Assembly (NCBI RefSeq): GCF_900100205.1
Contig: NZ_FNEQ01000001.1
Coordinates: 682,001-746,000, forward strand
Reading direction: 5' to 3'
Origin: Duganella sp. OV510
GTDB lineage: Bacteria; Pseudomonadota; Gammaproteobacteria; Burkholderiales; Burkholderiaceae_D
Length of the DNA: 64,000 nt
In this document: piece by piece, positions 1 through 8,545 of the stretch
Layout: every line of letters begins with the position of its first letter
Position numbering within the stretch: position 1 is the stretch's first letter
The notes under the pieces: model-generated
Databases searched by the model: none
The model's input: only the letters and a program-made list of their open reading frames with translations
Told to the model about the DNA's origin: nothing
Program-made: the position numbers and the translations under genes

Positions 1-117
1 CGTAATCCGGCGCGATACCGTCGATTTCGGCAGTTGCACCCGCTCCGCCGCCAGGCTGAAGCTGCCGCATTCAACGATGCGTGCGAATAAAAGCAGGTCG
101 CCAGGGTCGATTTCCAT
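1..117 (-). CDS. LysR-family transcriptional regulator, N-terminal fragment
   Basis: Only the first 39 codons are in the window; the gene runs off the left edge. The ATG at 117 opens a typical LysR winged helix-turn-helix: residues 11-27 read FARIVECGSFSLAAERV, followed by a recognition helix containing PKSTVSRRI. LysR proteins bind DNA near their own divergent promoter and usually control the neighbouring gene. Here the neighbour is azoR, 115 bp away on the other strand, so this is probably the regulator of the azoR/pirin operon (inference). The effector cannot be judged because the C-terminal ligand domain is missing. Confidence 0.9.
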   Translation of the reverse strand, partial: MEIDPGDLLLFARIVECGSFSLAAERVQLPKSTVSRRIT

Positions 118-133
118 AGGATTGTTCCATTAG

Positions 134-150
134 TGGATTAATGTTATCCA
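134..150. promoter_or_regulatory. Candidate LysR operator between the LysR gene and azoR
   Basis: An inverted repeat TGGAT-N7-ATCCA sits in the 115-bp divergent region, 17 bp upstream of the LysR start codon and about 80 bp upstream of azoR. LysR boxes are short, AT-rich interrupted palindromes in exactly this kind of position. Role inferred from position and symmetry only. Confidence 0.4.
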
Positions 151-232
151 TTTTAGCGTCTTCCGGATGGATTTTGAAACGGTTAAAGTTACTCCATCGA
201 CGCAGCACTCACCAACATTAAGGAGCAACACC

Positions 233-832
233 ATGAACATCCTGCAAATCAACTCCAGCGCCCGCAGCAACGGTTCGGAATCCACTCGCCTGGCTGATGC
301 CCTGGTCGCAAAAATCAGCGCCGCCAACCCAGGCGCCGCCATCACCCGCCGCGACCTGGCCGCGAATCCGCATCCGGTGCTGGACGAAGTTGCCCTGCAA
401 GCCCTGTTCACCCCGGCAGACCAGCGCAGCGTCGAACAAGCCGCACGCGTGGCGCTGGACGACGCGCTGATCGCCCAGGCACAAGCGGCTGACGTGATCG
501 TGATCGGTGCACCGACTTATAACTTCGGCATTACCGCCCAGCTGAAAACCTGGTTCGACGCAGTTGCCCGCGCTGGCGTGACCTTCAAGTACGGCCCAAC
601 CGGCCCGGTAGGCCTGCTGACCGGCAAGAAAGTCTACGTCGCCCTGTCGCGCGGCGGCATCCACCGCGATGCGCCGACCGATACCCAGCTGGCACATATC
701 AAGATGTTCCTGAGCTTTGTCGGCCTGACTGATGTGCAGTATGTGTTCGCCGAAGGCCTGGGCATGGGTCCGGAAGCAGTCGCCAAGGCACAAGCCGACG
801 CGGAAGCAGAAATCAACGCCGTATTGGTGTAA
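233..832 (+). CDS. azoR: FMN-dependent NADH:quinone/azo reductase AzoR
   Basis: A 199-residue flavodoxin-like protein, the usual AzoR length. It reduces quinones and azo compounds by two-electron transfer from NADH using FMN, in the cytoplasm. The N-terminus [18 protein letters not shown] is the AzoR phosphate-binding loop for FMN, and residues around 98 read [17 protein letters not shown], the family's flavin-contacting stretch; RGGIH lies further downstream. The ATG at 233 has an AAGGAG Shine-Dalgarno at 220-225, so the 22-codon upstream extension of the open frame is not used. It lies 38 bp before the pirin gene, so the two are probably cotranscribed in a quinone or aromatic detoxification unit under the divergent LysR. 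Confidence 0.93.
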   Translation: MNILQINSSARSNGSESTRLADALVAKISAANPGAAITRRDLAANPHPVLDEVALQALFTPADQRSVEQAARVALDDALIAQAQAADVIVIGAPTYNFGITAQLKTWFDAVARAGVTFKYGPTGPVGLLTGKKVYVALSRGGIHRDAPTDTQLAHIKMFLSFVGLTDVQYVFAEGLGMGPEAVAKAQADAEAEINAVLV

Positions 833-870
833 GCAATCCAGGCGGCGCAAACTAATTAATGGAGAACGAC

Positions 871-1740
871 ATGACCGATCAAGTACAAACCCCACGCAGC
901 GTGGAACGCATCATCACCGGCCAGGCCGTGATGGACGGCGCTGGCGTCAAGATCAATCGCGTGTTGACCCAGACGCTGCAGCGCCGCCTCGATCCTTTCC
1001 TGATGCTGGATAACTTTGGCAGCGACCAGGCCAACGATTACATCGCCGGCTTCCCCAGCCATCCTCACCGCGGCTTTGAAACCGTGACCTACATGCTGGA
1101 AGGCCGCATGCGCCACAAGGACAGCGCCGGCAACGAAGGCCTGCTGACCAACGGCGGCGTGCAATGGATGACCGCCGGCCGTGGCGTGATCCACTCGGAA
1201 ATGCCGGAGCAGGAAGACGGCGTGATGGAAGGCTTCCAGCTGTGGCTGAACCTGCCGGCCAAGGACAAGATGCGCGCGCCATGGTATCGCGACTTCAACG
1301 GCGACGACGTGCCGGTCTTCACCACTGAAGCGGGCGCCAAGGTCAAGGTCATCGCCGGCCGTTCGCACGGTGTGGACGGCGCGGTGCAGCGCGAAGTGAC
1401 CGAGCCGCTGTATCTCGACGTCCACCTGCCGGCAGGCGCGTCGTTGAGCCAAGTGCTGCCGGAAGGCCATAACGCCTTCATCTTCACCTACCGTGGTTCG
1501 GTGACGATCGGTGACAAGCCGGTGGCCAGCGGCCGCATGGCAATCCTGGCCAATACCCAGGGCGCCGATGGTGTGACCATCACGGCGGACGAAGACAGCC
1601 GCTTCATCCTGATCGCCGGCCAGCCGCTCAACGAGCCAATCGCGCAATACGGCCCGTTCGTGATGAACACGCAAGCCGAGATCTTCGCCGCCGTGGAAGA
1701 TTTCCGCGCCGGCAAACTGGGCGAGGAAGCCCAGGCGTAA
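871..1740 (+). CDS. Pirin-family cupin protein (quercetinase-like)
   Basis: A 289-residue bicupin of the pirin family. The metal site is intact: His64 and His66 in [10 protein letters not shown] and His108 and Glu110 in [10 protein letters not shown] match the His-His-His-Glu ligands known for pirin and YhhW. Bacterial pirins of this type act as quercetin 2,3-dioxygenases or as regulatory cupins; which applies here is not determinable. GGAG at 861-864 is 6 nt before the ATG at 871, which favours this start over the in-frame ATG at 859 that overlaps the ribosome site. It follows azoR closely and is closed by a terminator at about 1835, so azoR-pirin form a two-gene operon. Confidence 0.9.
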   Translation: MTDQVQTPRSVERIITGQAVMDGAGVKINRVLTQTLQRRLDPFLMLDNFGSDQANDYIAGFPSHPHRGFETVTYMLEGRMRHKDSAGNEGLLTNGGVQWMTAGRGVIHSEMPEQEDGVMEGFQLWLNLPAKDKMRAPWYRDFNGDDVPVFTTEAGAKVKVIAGRSHGVDGAVQREVTEPLYLDVHLPAGASLSQVLPEGHNAFIFTYRGSVTIGDKPVASGRMAILANTQGADGVTITADEDSRFILIAGQPLNEPIAQYGPFVMNTQAEIFAAVEDFRAGKLGEEAQA

Positions 1741-1806
1741 CAGTTACAACAGCCACCAGGTGCAGACCACCTGCGCCTGGGGCTGCCGATTTCATCTCTC
1801 CCTGTT

Positions 1807-1835
1807 TGGCCGGGCTCATCCCCGGCCATTTTTTT
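1807..1835 (+). terminator. Rho-independent terminator of the azoR-pirin operon
   Basis: Stem TGGCCGGG (1807-1814) and CCCGGCCA (1821-1828) with a 6-nt loop, followed by seven T at 1829-1835. It lies 66 bp after the pirin stop codon and 30 bp before the next gene. Confidence 0.9.
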
Positions 1836-1864
1836 GCGATAATCGCTGGATTACAGGAGAGAAC

Positions 1865-2197
1865 ATGAAACAGTGGTTATATCTAGGCATCGCCATCATT
1901 TCCGAAACCATCGCCACGTCGGCGCTGAAATCCAGCGAAGGCTTTTCCAGGCTGCTACCATCGCTATTGGTGGTGGCCGGCTATGGCATCGCCTTCTATT
2001 TCCTGTCGCTGACATTGCGCAGCATCCCGGTCGGCATCGCCTACGCGGTGTGGTCCGGCGTCGGCATCGTGCTGATTACGCTGGTCGGCTGGCTGGTATT
2101 CGGCCAGAAGCTCGATCCACCCGCCCTGATCGGCATGGCACTGATCGTTGCCGGCGTCATCGTCATGAACGTCTTCTCCAAAGCCAGCGCGCACTAA
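1865..2197 (+). CDS. Small multidrug resistance (SMR) transporter, EmrE/QacE type
   Basis: A 110-residue protein with four predicted membrane helices, the standard SMR size. The essential proton/cation-binding glutamate is Glu14 ([19 protein letters not shown]). The later stretch [13 protein letters not shown] carries the Gly/Trp signature of helices 3-4. Members work as antiparallel dimers exchanging protons for lipophilic cations at the inner membrane. AGGAG at about 1855-1859 precedes the ATG at 1865; the longer frame upstream crosses the azoR-pirin terminator and is not real. The SALKSSEGF and AYAVWSG forms resemble EmrE/QacE rather than SugE. A SugE-type member is encoded separately at 9505-9822. 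Confidence 0.92.
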   Translation: MKQWLYLGIAIISETIATSALKSSEGFSRLLPSLLVVAGYGIAFYFLSLTLRSIPVGIAYAVWSGVGIVLITLVGWLVFGQKLDPPALIGMALIVAGVIVMNVFSKASAH

Positions 2198-2234
2198 CGC
2201 TCCCGCTCCGCCAACAGACTTTGGAAATCCCAAT

Positions 2235-2699
2235 ATGATGCCCACAATTATTAAATGGCTGCGCCGCCTGAGCCACATGCTCGGTTTTGAAACGGCCGAC
2301 GCGTTCCCGCCTGGTCACCCGTATGAACGCACGCGCTGGAATGGCGCGTATTTCGACATCGCTTCCGACGTCAAGCCGGAGCAGATTGAAAATCGTCTGT
2401 GCGACGCCATCACCAACACGCCGCTGGTGTTTGGCTACATCACCAACCCAACGCCACGCATGCAGCGTGCATTGCTGGCCGTGCTGGAAGAGCGCATGCG
2501 CATCAACCGTGGCCGCGCCAGCGAACTGGCCGCGTTGCTGGTGCTGGCTTATGAAAGCCCGCACATCACCGAAGTAATCCCCGGCCTGCGCAGCGTGGTC
2601 GACTCCACCCACGGCTACGACATGGGCGACCGCGCCCGCACGGTCATGGCCTTCCTTGGCTCTACGCAGTCACCGTTTGACGTGATCGAGATGAATTAG
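2235..2699 (+). CDS. Hypothetical protein, 154 aa
   Basis: I do not recognise a family. The product is soluble, mostly alpha-helical in appearance, without signal peptide or membrane segment. Distinct stretches are AFPPGHPYERTRWNG near residue 23 and HGYDMGDRARTVMAF near 126. Two adjacent ATG codons (2235, 2238) could start it. It lies 37 bp after the SMR gene on the same strand. Its last 38 bp overlap the 3' end of the convergent acyltransferase gene. Codon use matches its surroundings, which supports a real gene. Confidence 0.7.
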   Translation: MMPTIIKWLRRLSHMLGFETADAFPPGHPYERTRWNGAYFDIASDVKPEQIENRLCDAITNTPLVFGYITNPTPRMQRALLAVLEERMRINRGRASELAALLVLAYESPHITEVIPGLRSVVDSTHGYDMGDRARTVMAFLGSTQSPFDVIEMN

Positions 2700-3828
2700 C
2701 GTAGTTGCTTGGCACGTAGCGGTCGCGCAGCTTCATGAACGGAGTCTCTACGCAGAGATACAGCAACCAGCCCACCAGCACGCTGGCCGTCCCCATGATG
2801 AGCAGGGCCTGCCAGCTTTCCGGTCCCCAGCCCTGCGCCTCCAGCGGAGCGCGCAGCAGCACGCATAGCTGCTTGTGCGTCAGGTAGATCGCATAGGACC
2901 ACAGCGCGAGGCTGGCCGCACCCGGCACGCGCCAACGCTGCAGCAGCGATCCCGGACTCAGCGCCGCCAGCAGCAACAGGCAGAAACTCAGGCCCAGCAG
3001 CGGATAGCCATAAACCGTCATCGCGTAGCCATAATGATCTTCCAGCAGGTAATGCCAGGTCAGCGCGGTGAGCGCCATGCCGGCTGCCAGCGTCCAGTTG
3101 CCGTAAGCGGTGATGCGCGTCCACGCGGCACCGTGATAATTCTTCAGCAAAGCCAGCGCCACGCCACAGACCAGTTCATCGAAGCGGCACCATGAAGCGT
3201 AATAAATCTGCGTGTAATAATGCGCGCCACTCAGTTCCGCTTCACTGAGGCCACTCCAGAGATGGCTGCGCACCGCCATTCCCGCCAACAGCGCGCCGGC
3301 CACCGCCAGCCAAGCCCAGGCCAGCGACTTGCGCAGCATGGCGATCCCCAGCGCCAGCGCCGGAAGCAGGAAATAAAACTGCTCCTCCACGCACAGCGAC
3401 CAGGCATGCGAAAACGCCGTGCCCGGCCGCAGATCGATATTTTGGGTGAACGTCAGGAATTTCCACAGCGGCGGCAATTCGCTGGCGCCGCGCATCGCAG
3501 GCCACAAGGCATACAGCGCCAGCACCGCGTAAAAATTCGGCAAGGTCCGCAGCAAGCGACGCGCATAGAAACGCGCCAGCGAAAACCGCTCGGTGCCGGC
3601 CTGCTCCTTGCGGATACCGGACAAAATCTGGTTACCGATCAAATAGCCGCTGAGCGCGAAGAACAGGTCCACGCCGGCCCAGCCGATTTCGCTGACCCAG
3701 CCAAACGTCGACTGGCCGCTGACGAAAATCATATAGTGGTTGGCAAAGACCAGCACGATGGCCAGCGCGCGCAGCGTGTCGAGGCCGGAGTTGCGGCCGA
3801 TAGTGGAAGCATTCATCGGCCGTATCAT
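2662..3828 (-). CDS. Acyltransferase family 3 (OafA/YrhL-type) membrane protein
   Basis: A 388-residue polytopic membrane protein. The family signature is present: GLDTLRALAIVLVFANHY at residues 16-33 (with the conserved R and H), GWAGVDLFFALSGYLIG near 48-64, and WSLCVEEQFYFLLP near 143-156. These proteins O-acetylate or otherwise acylate sugars of LPS, capsule, exopolysaccharide or secreted compounds at the inner membrane; the acceptor cannot be told. The ATG at 3828 has AAGGAT at 3835-3840. No polysaccharide genes lie nearby, so it is a stand-alone gene. It overlaps the convergent gene at 2235-2699 by 38 bp. Confidence 0.92.
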   Translation of the reverse strand: MIRPMNASTIGRNSGLDTLRALAIVLVFANHYMIFVSGQSTFGWVSEIGWAGVDLFFALSGYLIGNQILSGIRKEQAGTERFSLARFYARRLLRTLPNFYAVLALYALWPAMRGASELPPLWKFLTFTQNIDLRPGTAFSHAWSLCVEEQFYFLLPALALGIAMLRKSLAWAWLAVAGALLAGMAVRSHLWSGLSEAELSGAHYYTQIYYASWCRFDELVCGVALALLKNYHGAAWTRITAYGNWTLAAGMALTALTWHYLLEDHYGYAMTVYGYPLLGLSFCLLLLAALSPGSLLQRWRVPGAASLALWSYAIYLTHKQLCVLLRAPLEAQGWGPESWQALLIMGTASVLVGWLLYLCVETPFMKLRDRYVPSNYANSSRSRQTVTA

Positions 3829-3841
3829 ATCGTCATCCTTG

Positions 3842-4129
3842 TCAGGAAGATATAGCCATCGTCAACACGCTATTCGAATAGGTCAGCACCGCCGTGCAGT
3901 CGCCCGGAATCGCCACGTTCTGGCTGTGGCAGGAATAATAATCGGTGACGCCCAAGCGGATATGGTCGATTGCCGCGCTGATGCCGCTGCTGATGGTGTA
4001 CGCCCCCAGCACCAGGTCCGGCGCCGTGACGAATTTCAGCGTCACATCCTGCCCGGTATTGTTCAGGAAGATGGTCTTGGACGGCTTGACTGTCTTCAGC
4101 GACGGTGTTTCAGTAAAACAGATATTCAT
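3842..4129 (-). CDS. Small protein of unknown function, partner of the DUF1906 gene
   Basis: A 95-residue protein starting MNICFTETPSLKTVKPSKTI. I do not recognise it. It looks beta-rich (alternating hydrophobic and polar residues, FLNNTGQDVTLKFVTAPDLV) and has three Cys (Cys4, Cys63 in YYSCHSQN and Cys73 in GDCTAV); the last two might form a disulfide if the protein is exported, but no signal peptide is visible. The start at 4129 lies 2 bp after the stop codon of the upstream DUF1906 gene, so the two are almost certainly translated from one mRNA and probably act together. The upstream in-frame ATG at 4177 would overlap the DUF1906 frame and is less likely. Confidence 0.75.
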   Translation of the reverse strand: MNICFTETPSLKTVKPSKTIFLNNTGQDVTLKFVTAPDLVLGAYTISSGISAAIDHIRLGVTDYYSCHSQNVAIPGDCTAVLTYSNSVLTMAISS

Positions 4130-4131
4130 CG

Positions 4132-4743
4132 TTACAGCACCCGGAACAGTCCTGCCGGGCGGTCCGGGCTGTTGCACACCATGCCGACGCTGATACGCTG
4201 ACCGTCATCCACCGGCAAGGTGGCCGCGTGCAACTGCTTCAAGTTGTAATCCGCGCCCACCTCCTGGTCGGCCTGCCAGGCGACAGTGGCCAGGCCACGC
4301 CCCATCATCGCCTCGCAGCAGGCGCTGGTACCGTACACGCCCACCTGATACTTGCGCTCGGCCGGCCCGGCCGCGCTGAACGCCTGGTTGATGCCTTCGA
4401 AATAACGGCTGGCGGCCTCGCTGAATTCGATCATGTCCGGTACGGCAAAATAAATAGCCGAGCCCGATGGCTGGGTGATCACCGACTGTGCCATCAGGTA
4501 GGCTGCGGCACCGTCTGCGCAACCTTGCGCGCGGCTGAAGTAACTCAGGTGCGCATCCGGCGCCTCCCACACCACGCCGATCTGGATACCGGCATCGGTC
4601 AGCGCGCGCGCCTCGGCCAGCGACAGGCTCTTGCCAGCCTGATGCGTGTAATGGCGAATGGCAAAATCTATTCCCTGTTGCTTAATCGCTATCGCGTATT
4701 GGGTAAGTTCAAAAGGGGCTTTCACGCCGGTCAAAACTGTCAT
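4132..4743 (-). CDS. DUF1906 (Rv2525c-like, glycoside-hydrolase-like TIM barrel) protein
   Basis: A 203-residue protein matching the DUF1906 pattern: FAIRHYTHQAGKSLSLAEAR near residue 30, GIQIGVVWEAP near 57, AIYFAVPD in the middle, and YQVGVYGTSACCEAM then LATVAWQAD towards the end. The fold is related to GH25 lysozymes, and members occur with phage tails, secretion systems and secreted peptidoglycan-active proteins. No signal peptide is visible, so export, if any, is non-classical. GGAG 5-6 nt upstream supports the ATG at 4743; a 29-codon upstream extension would run into the divergent promoter region. It is transcribed away from the nSTAND regulator at 4906 and is coupled to the small gene downstream. 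Confidence 0.8.
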   Translation of the reverse strand: MTVLTGVKAPFELTQYAIAIKQQGIDFAIRHYTHQAGKSLSLAEARALTDAGIQIGVVWEAPDAHLSYFSRAQGCADGAAAYLMAQSVITQPSGSAIYFAVPDMIEFSEAASRYFEGINQAFSAAGPAERKYQVGVYGTSACCEAMMGRGLATVAWQADQEVGADYNLKQLHAATLPVDDGQRISVGMVCNSPDRPAGLFRVL

Positions 4744-4795
4744 GGATTCTCCGTGAGACTTTGTAAAACTTTGGTCATATAAATCCTTAACTATT

Positions 4796-4827
4796 TCTCT
4801 AGAGATAGTGTTAGTATTTACATGTAA
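4796..4827. promoter_or_regulatory. Two perfect 10-bp palindromes in the DUF1906/nSTAND divergent region
   Basis: TCTCTAGAGA at 4796-4805 and TTACATGTAA at 4818-4827 are both perfect palindromes, with centres 22 bp (about two helical turns) apart, in the AT-rich 162-bp gap between the divergent genes. They are reasonable operator candidates for the winged-helix protein encoded at 4906. No -35/-10 pair is clear enough to call. Confidence 0.35.
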
Positions 4828-4905
4828 CAACTTTACCCAGTCTAGGCAAAGACCACCTTCTGGAAACCTTCCGGGTGTCTAAGTCATTGATTCTCAAGGG
4901 CAGGA

Positions 4906-7900
4906 ATGAAGCACAAGAGTTTTCGTTTTGGCGAGTGGCGGGTCGATCCGGCCACCAATACGCTCAGTTGCGGTGTGTTAAACCGACAGCTGGAGCCGCG
5001 CGCCATGGACGTTTTGTTGTACCTGTGCAGCCATCCCCATGTAGTGATTTCCGCCGAAACCCTGCTCGACGCCTGCTGGGGCGATGTCTCGCCAAGCGAC
5101 AACGCCATCCACAAAATCATCACCCAGCTGCGCCGCGCGCTGGACGATTCGGCCACTGAACCGCGCTACATCGAAACCATCCGCAAGCGCGGCTACCGCC
5201 TGCTTGCCGAGCTTAGCTATGACGACGAAGTCAGCCAGGGCAGCTGGCTGCACGCGTCGCCGTTCCGCGGACTGGAAGCATTTGAAGAAAAACACGCCGC
5301 CATCTTCTTCGGCCGCAAGCTGAGTGTCGACCAACTGGTGCAAGTGGTGGTGGCGCAAGCCCAGGCCGCCTGCGCGATGGTGCTGGTGCTGGGTCCGTCG
5401 GGCGCCGGCAAGACCTCGCTGGTACAGGCCGGCCTGATTCCCGCCCTGAAAGCGGGCGCCGCGCCGGCAGATTCTGGCATCGCCATCAGCGCCCACGTCC
5501 AGCTTGACTGCGCCGACATGGGCCAGTCCGGGCTGCTGGAAACGCTGGCCAGCGTGCTGCTGGACGCCGAAATCAACGACCGGCTGCTGTTTGAAAACAC
5601 CAGCGCCGCCGCCCTGGCGCAGCGCCTGGCGCACGACCTGCCCGTGCTGATCGAGCACATGCAGCAGCGTTTGCCGAGCATCCAGCTGCTGCTGTTCATC
5701 GACCGTTTTGAAGCCGTGTTCCGCCTGCCGCACATCACCGATGTCGAGCGCGCCGTCTTCATCAACGTGCTGGACCAGTTGGCGCGCTCAGGCAGCATGC
5801 AACTGGTGCTGGGTTGCCGCAATGACTTCTACCCGCACCTGGCGTCCTATCCGGCGCTGATGAACCTGAAGCTGAGCGGCGGCCACTTCGACCTGACGCC
5901 ACCCGGCAGCGCCGACATCGCCCAGATCGTCCGTCACCCGGCACAGGTGGCGCAACTGCGCTACACCGTCGACGACAAGGGCGAAGGCCTGGACGACGTG
6001 CTATGCCACGCCGCCCGCTCCGGCCCGGACAGCCTGCCGCTGCTGCAATACTGCCTGCAAGAGCTGTACCGTCAGCGCACGCCTGACGGTGAACTGACTC
6101 ATGCTGCCTTTCACGCCATGGGCGGCCTGGAAGGCGCAATCGGCGCCCGCGCCGAGCAGGTGATATCCGCCCTGGGCGCGCAGCAGATCGCCGCCCTGCC
6201 CCATGTGCTGTCGCAGCTGGTGCTGGTGGCGGAAGACGAATCCATCGTCAGCTCGCGCCGCGTGCCGTGGTCCGCGCTGCGCAACGACGCCGAAAACAAG
6301 CTGGTGCAAGCGCTGGTGGATGCCCACCTGTTCGTCAGCGACCTGCAAGGCGGCGCACCAACCTTCGGCATCGCCCACGAAGCGCTGCTGCGCCGCTGGC
6401 CGCGCGTGGTCGAATGGATAGAAGAACACCGCCAGGCCCTGCAAATCCGCAGCCGCATCAGCGCCCAGGCCAACCGCTGGCAAGAAAGCGGCCGCAAGCG
6501 CGACATGCTGCTGCCGTCCGGCACCCAGACCAACCAGGCGCGCGAGATTCAGCAGCACGGCGGCCTTAGTTTCTCGTCACAAGAACAAGACTTCATCCAG
6601 ACATCCCTCCAAAGCGAACGCCGCAGTGAGCGCATGAGGATGATGGTATTGATCGTTGTTACTTGCCTAGCCGTACTCGCAGGTGGTCTGGGAATCACCG
6701 CGCGTTCCGCACAAACCCAAGCCGAGGCCCATAGAAACGAAGCGGAAGGTCTGATGGCATTCATGCTGGGTGAATTTGCTGAAAAATTGCGTCCCCTCGG
6801 CAAGCTTGATCTGCTTGATAGCGTAAGCAATCGGGCTCTGAAATATTTGTCCGATCCATCAATTGGAAACGCCAGCGATACAGCGCTTGCCCAACGCGCG
6901 AAGTCATTGCAGTTGATCTCTGAGGTACGTATTTCCCGTGGCGATGCCATAGGTGCAAACACAGCTCTATTAGCTGCGCGAGCGATCTTGCAAAAGAAGT
7001 TAGAAACGGCCCCTTCTGACTTAGAACTTTTAAAAAGCGCTGGGGAAAACGCATTTTGGCTAGGACAAATACACCTTGATAAGCGGGAATTAGGTGAAGC
7101 ACGAAAATATTTTGAGGAATACCTTCATTTTGCAGATCGTCAAGCCGCTGCCATACCCTCATCTATAGACAGCTGGATTGAACAATCCTACGCACACAGC
7201 AATCTCGGAACTGTTGCATTACGCGGCGGCGATGCAACAAAAGCTGCAAGCGAATTCGCTTTATCTGTCAGTCTCAAGCAGCGTGCATACGATAAAGATC
7301 CAAAAAACAAGCGCATGGCGGCGGACCTGGCAAACAGCATATCATGGCAAGCAACGGCCCAAATGCAATTAGGTAATTTAGAACAGGCGGAAATCTTGGG
7401 ACAGCGTGAGCTGGAATTATTCCAGTCGCTGCATGACAACTATCCCACCGAAACACTTTGGGTTAATGGCTTGGCATCCGCATGGTCTCACCGTTCAGAA
7501 ATAAAACAGGCACGCGGTGATAGCCAAGGAAGTCTTCAGGCTGTGATGCAAGCACATCGTTTACTCCAGACCATGGTTGCAAAGGACTCCAGCAACCGCA
7601 ACTGGCAGCGCAGTCTCTATATTTCAGAATTGCGTATTATTGAGAATGAAAGCAAACTGCAAAGCCCTGAACAGGTGCTTACACGACTAGATAAACTGCA
7701 ACAGAATCTTACCGAACTAATATTGCTGGAACCAAAAAAAATCGCCCTTCAAATTATGCTCGCAAACACACAGCGATTTAAAGCTGCCATTTTTTTGAGC
7801 CAACAGAAGGTCGAAAAGGCAAGCGCGAGCCTTGATCCAGGCATCGAAAAATTAAAAAATTTAAACGAAAAATCTCCAACTGATCTATTGATACGCAACA

Positions 7901-8166
7901 GCATGGTTGAGGCATTAATACTCAATGCGGAATTACACGAGCAAAAAAAATCTGATGCTGGAAGACTTTATTGTGAAAATGCACTGGACATACTACGTCC
8001 ATATCTCAACAACAGCTCCGACTTTAATGTGCTGGCGCCATGGGTCAAAGCCCATGCCTGCCTTGGACAACATGAAGAATCTTTGCAACAACGTAAGCGT
8101 CTCGAAATGATGGATTATCGTGACCCTGCTTACTTGCATTATCTTTCCACCCACCGAAGAAAGTAG
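4906..8166 (+). CDS. Winged-helix / nSTAND NTPase / transmembrane / TPR regulator
   Basis: A 1086-residue multidomain protein. Residues 1-105 form an OmpR/CadC-type winged helix (FRFGEWRVDPATNTL, then SDNAIHKIITQLRRALDD and IETIRKRGYRL). Residues about 115-560 are a novel-STAND ATPase: the lead-in FRGLEAF...AIFFGR, Walker A GPSGAGKTS at 163-171 and a Walker B ending in Asp266 (LLLFIDRF). A hydrophobic helix near 578-600 (MMVLIVVTCLAVLAGGLGI) probably crosses the inner membrane. The remainder is helical, TPR-like repeats, which would then be periplasmic. The architecture suggests a CadC-like membrane-anchored, ATP-dependent transcriptional switch. AAGGG sits 6 nt before the ATG. Base composition drops sharply near 6590, at the ATPase/TPR junction. 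Target genes are probably the flanking ones (inference). Confidence 0.88.
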   Translation: MKHKSFRFGEWRVDPATNTLSCGVLNRQLEPRAMDVLLYLCSHPHVVISAETLLDACWGDVSPSDNAIHKIITQLRRALDDSATEPRYIETIRKRGYRLLAELSYDDEVSQGSWLHASPFRGLEAFEEKHAAIFFGRKLSVDQLVQVVVAQAQAACAMVLVLGPSGAGKTSLVQAGLIPALKAGAAPADSGIAISAHVQLDCADMGQSGLLETLASVLLDAEINDRLLFENTSAAALAQRLAHDLPVLIEHMQQRLPSIQLLLFIDRFEAVFRLPHITDVERAVFINVLDQLARSGSMQLVLGCRNDFYPHLASYPALMNLKLSGGHFDLTPPGSADIAQIVRHPAQVAQLRYTVDDKGEGLDDVLCHAARSGPDSLPLLQYCLQELYRQRTPDGELTHAAFHAMGGLEGAIGARAEQVISALGAQQIAALPHVLSQLVLVAEDESIVSSRRVPWSALRNDAENKLVQALVDAHLFVSDLQGGAPTFGIAHEALLRRWPRVVEWIEEHRQALQIRSRISAQANRWQESGRKRDMLLPSGTQTNQAREIQQHGGLSFSSQEQDFIQTSLQSERRSERMRMMVLIVVTCLAVLAGGLGITARSAQTQAEAHRNEAEGLMAFMLGEFAEKLRPLGKLDLLDSVSNRALKYLSDPSIGNASDTALAQRAKSLQLISEVRISRGDAIGANTALLAARAILQKKLETAPSDLELLKSAGENAFWLGQIHLDKRELGEARKYFEEYLHFADRQAAAIPSSIDSWIEQSYAHSNLGTVALRGGDATKAASEFALSVSLKQRAYDKDPKNKRMAADLANSISWQATAQMQLGNLEQAEILGQRELELFQSLHDNYPTETLWVNGLASAWSHRSEIKQARGDSQGSLQAVMQAHRLLQTMVAKDSSNRNWQRSLYISELRIIENESKLQSPEQVLTRLDKLQQNLTELILLEPKKIALQIMLANTQRFKAAIFLSQQKVEKASASLDPGIEKLKNLNEKSPTDLLIRNSMVEALILNAELHEQKKSDAGRLYCENALDILRPYLNNSSDFNVLAPWVKAHACLGQHEESLQQRKRLEMMDYRDPAYLHYLSTHRRK

Positions 8167-8170
8167 ACTT

Positions 8171-8536
8171 ATGAGTAATCTTGTTCCGAGCACCCAATTT
8201 ATCAATGTTCTCGTTAAAGTCCGCCCTGGCAAAACCAAAGACGATTTCAAGGTAGAAACCTTCCCGGCCGTTCCGTGGATCACAGCCAAAGATACCATCA
8301 TTAACTATCAGATATTCGATAGTGGAGACCAAGATATCATCTTTACTGGCATGACCGTGGTTCCGGAACACAACGATCAGCTGAGCGAGGAAAGTGTTAG
8401 TATTAGCGGAAAACAACTGACTTTTATCGATGCTAACACATCCAAAATTACGCTCAACATCACGCTTCATTTTAAAGATGAAAATGGCGTAGAGTTCGCC
8501 CACGACCCAGAAGTCCAGAACTCTCCCGAACTTTAA
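8171..8536 (+). CDS. Small acidic protein of unknown function, 121 aa
   Basis: Begins MSNLVPSTQFINVLVKVRPG only 4 bp after the nSTAND regulator's stop codon, so it is cotranscribed. It is acidic and beta-rich, without signal peptide. The tail FKDENGVEFAHDPEVQNSPE has a D-P-E-x-x-N-x-P pattern that may relate it to small bacterial families defined by a C-terminal DP motif; I cannot confirm a family. The coding DNA is clearly AT-richer than the genome average, like the 3' half of the upstream gene. It is followed after 9 bp by the M14-type hydrolase, so the three genes form one unit. Confidence 0.78.
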   Translation: MSNLVPSTQFINVLVKVRPGKTKDDFKVETFPAVPWITAKDTIINYQIFDSGDQDIIFTGMTVVPEHNDQLSEESVSISGKQLTFIDANTSKITLNITLHFKDENGVEFAHDPEVQNSPEL

Positions 8537-8545
8537 TTCATCAAG

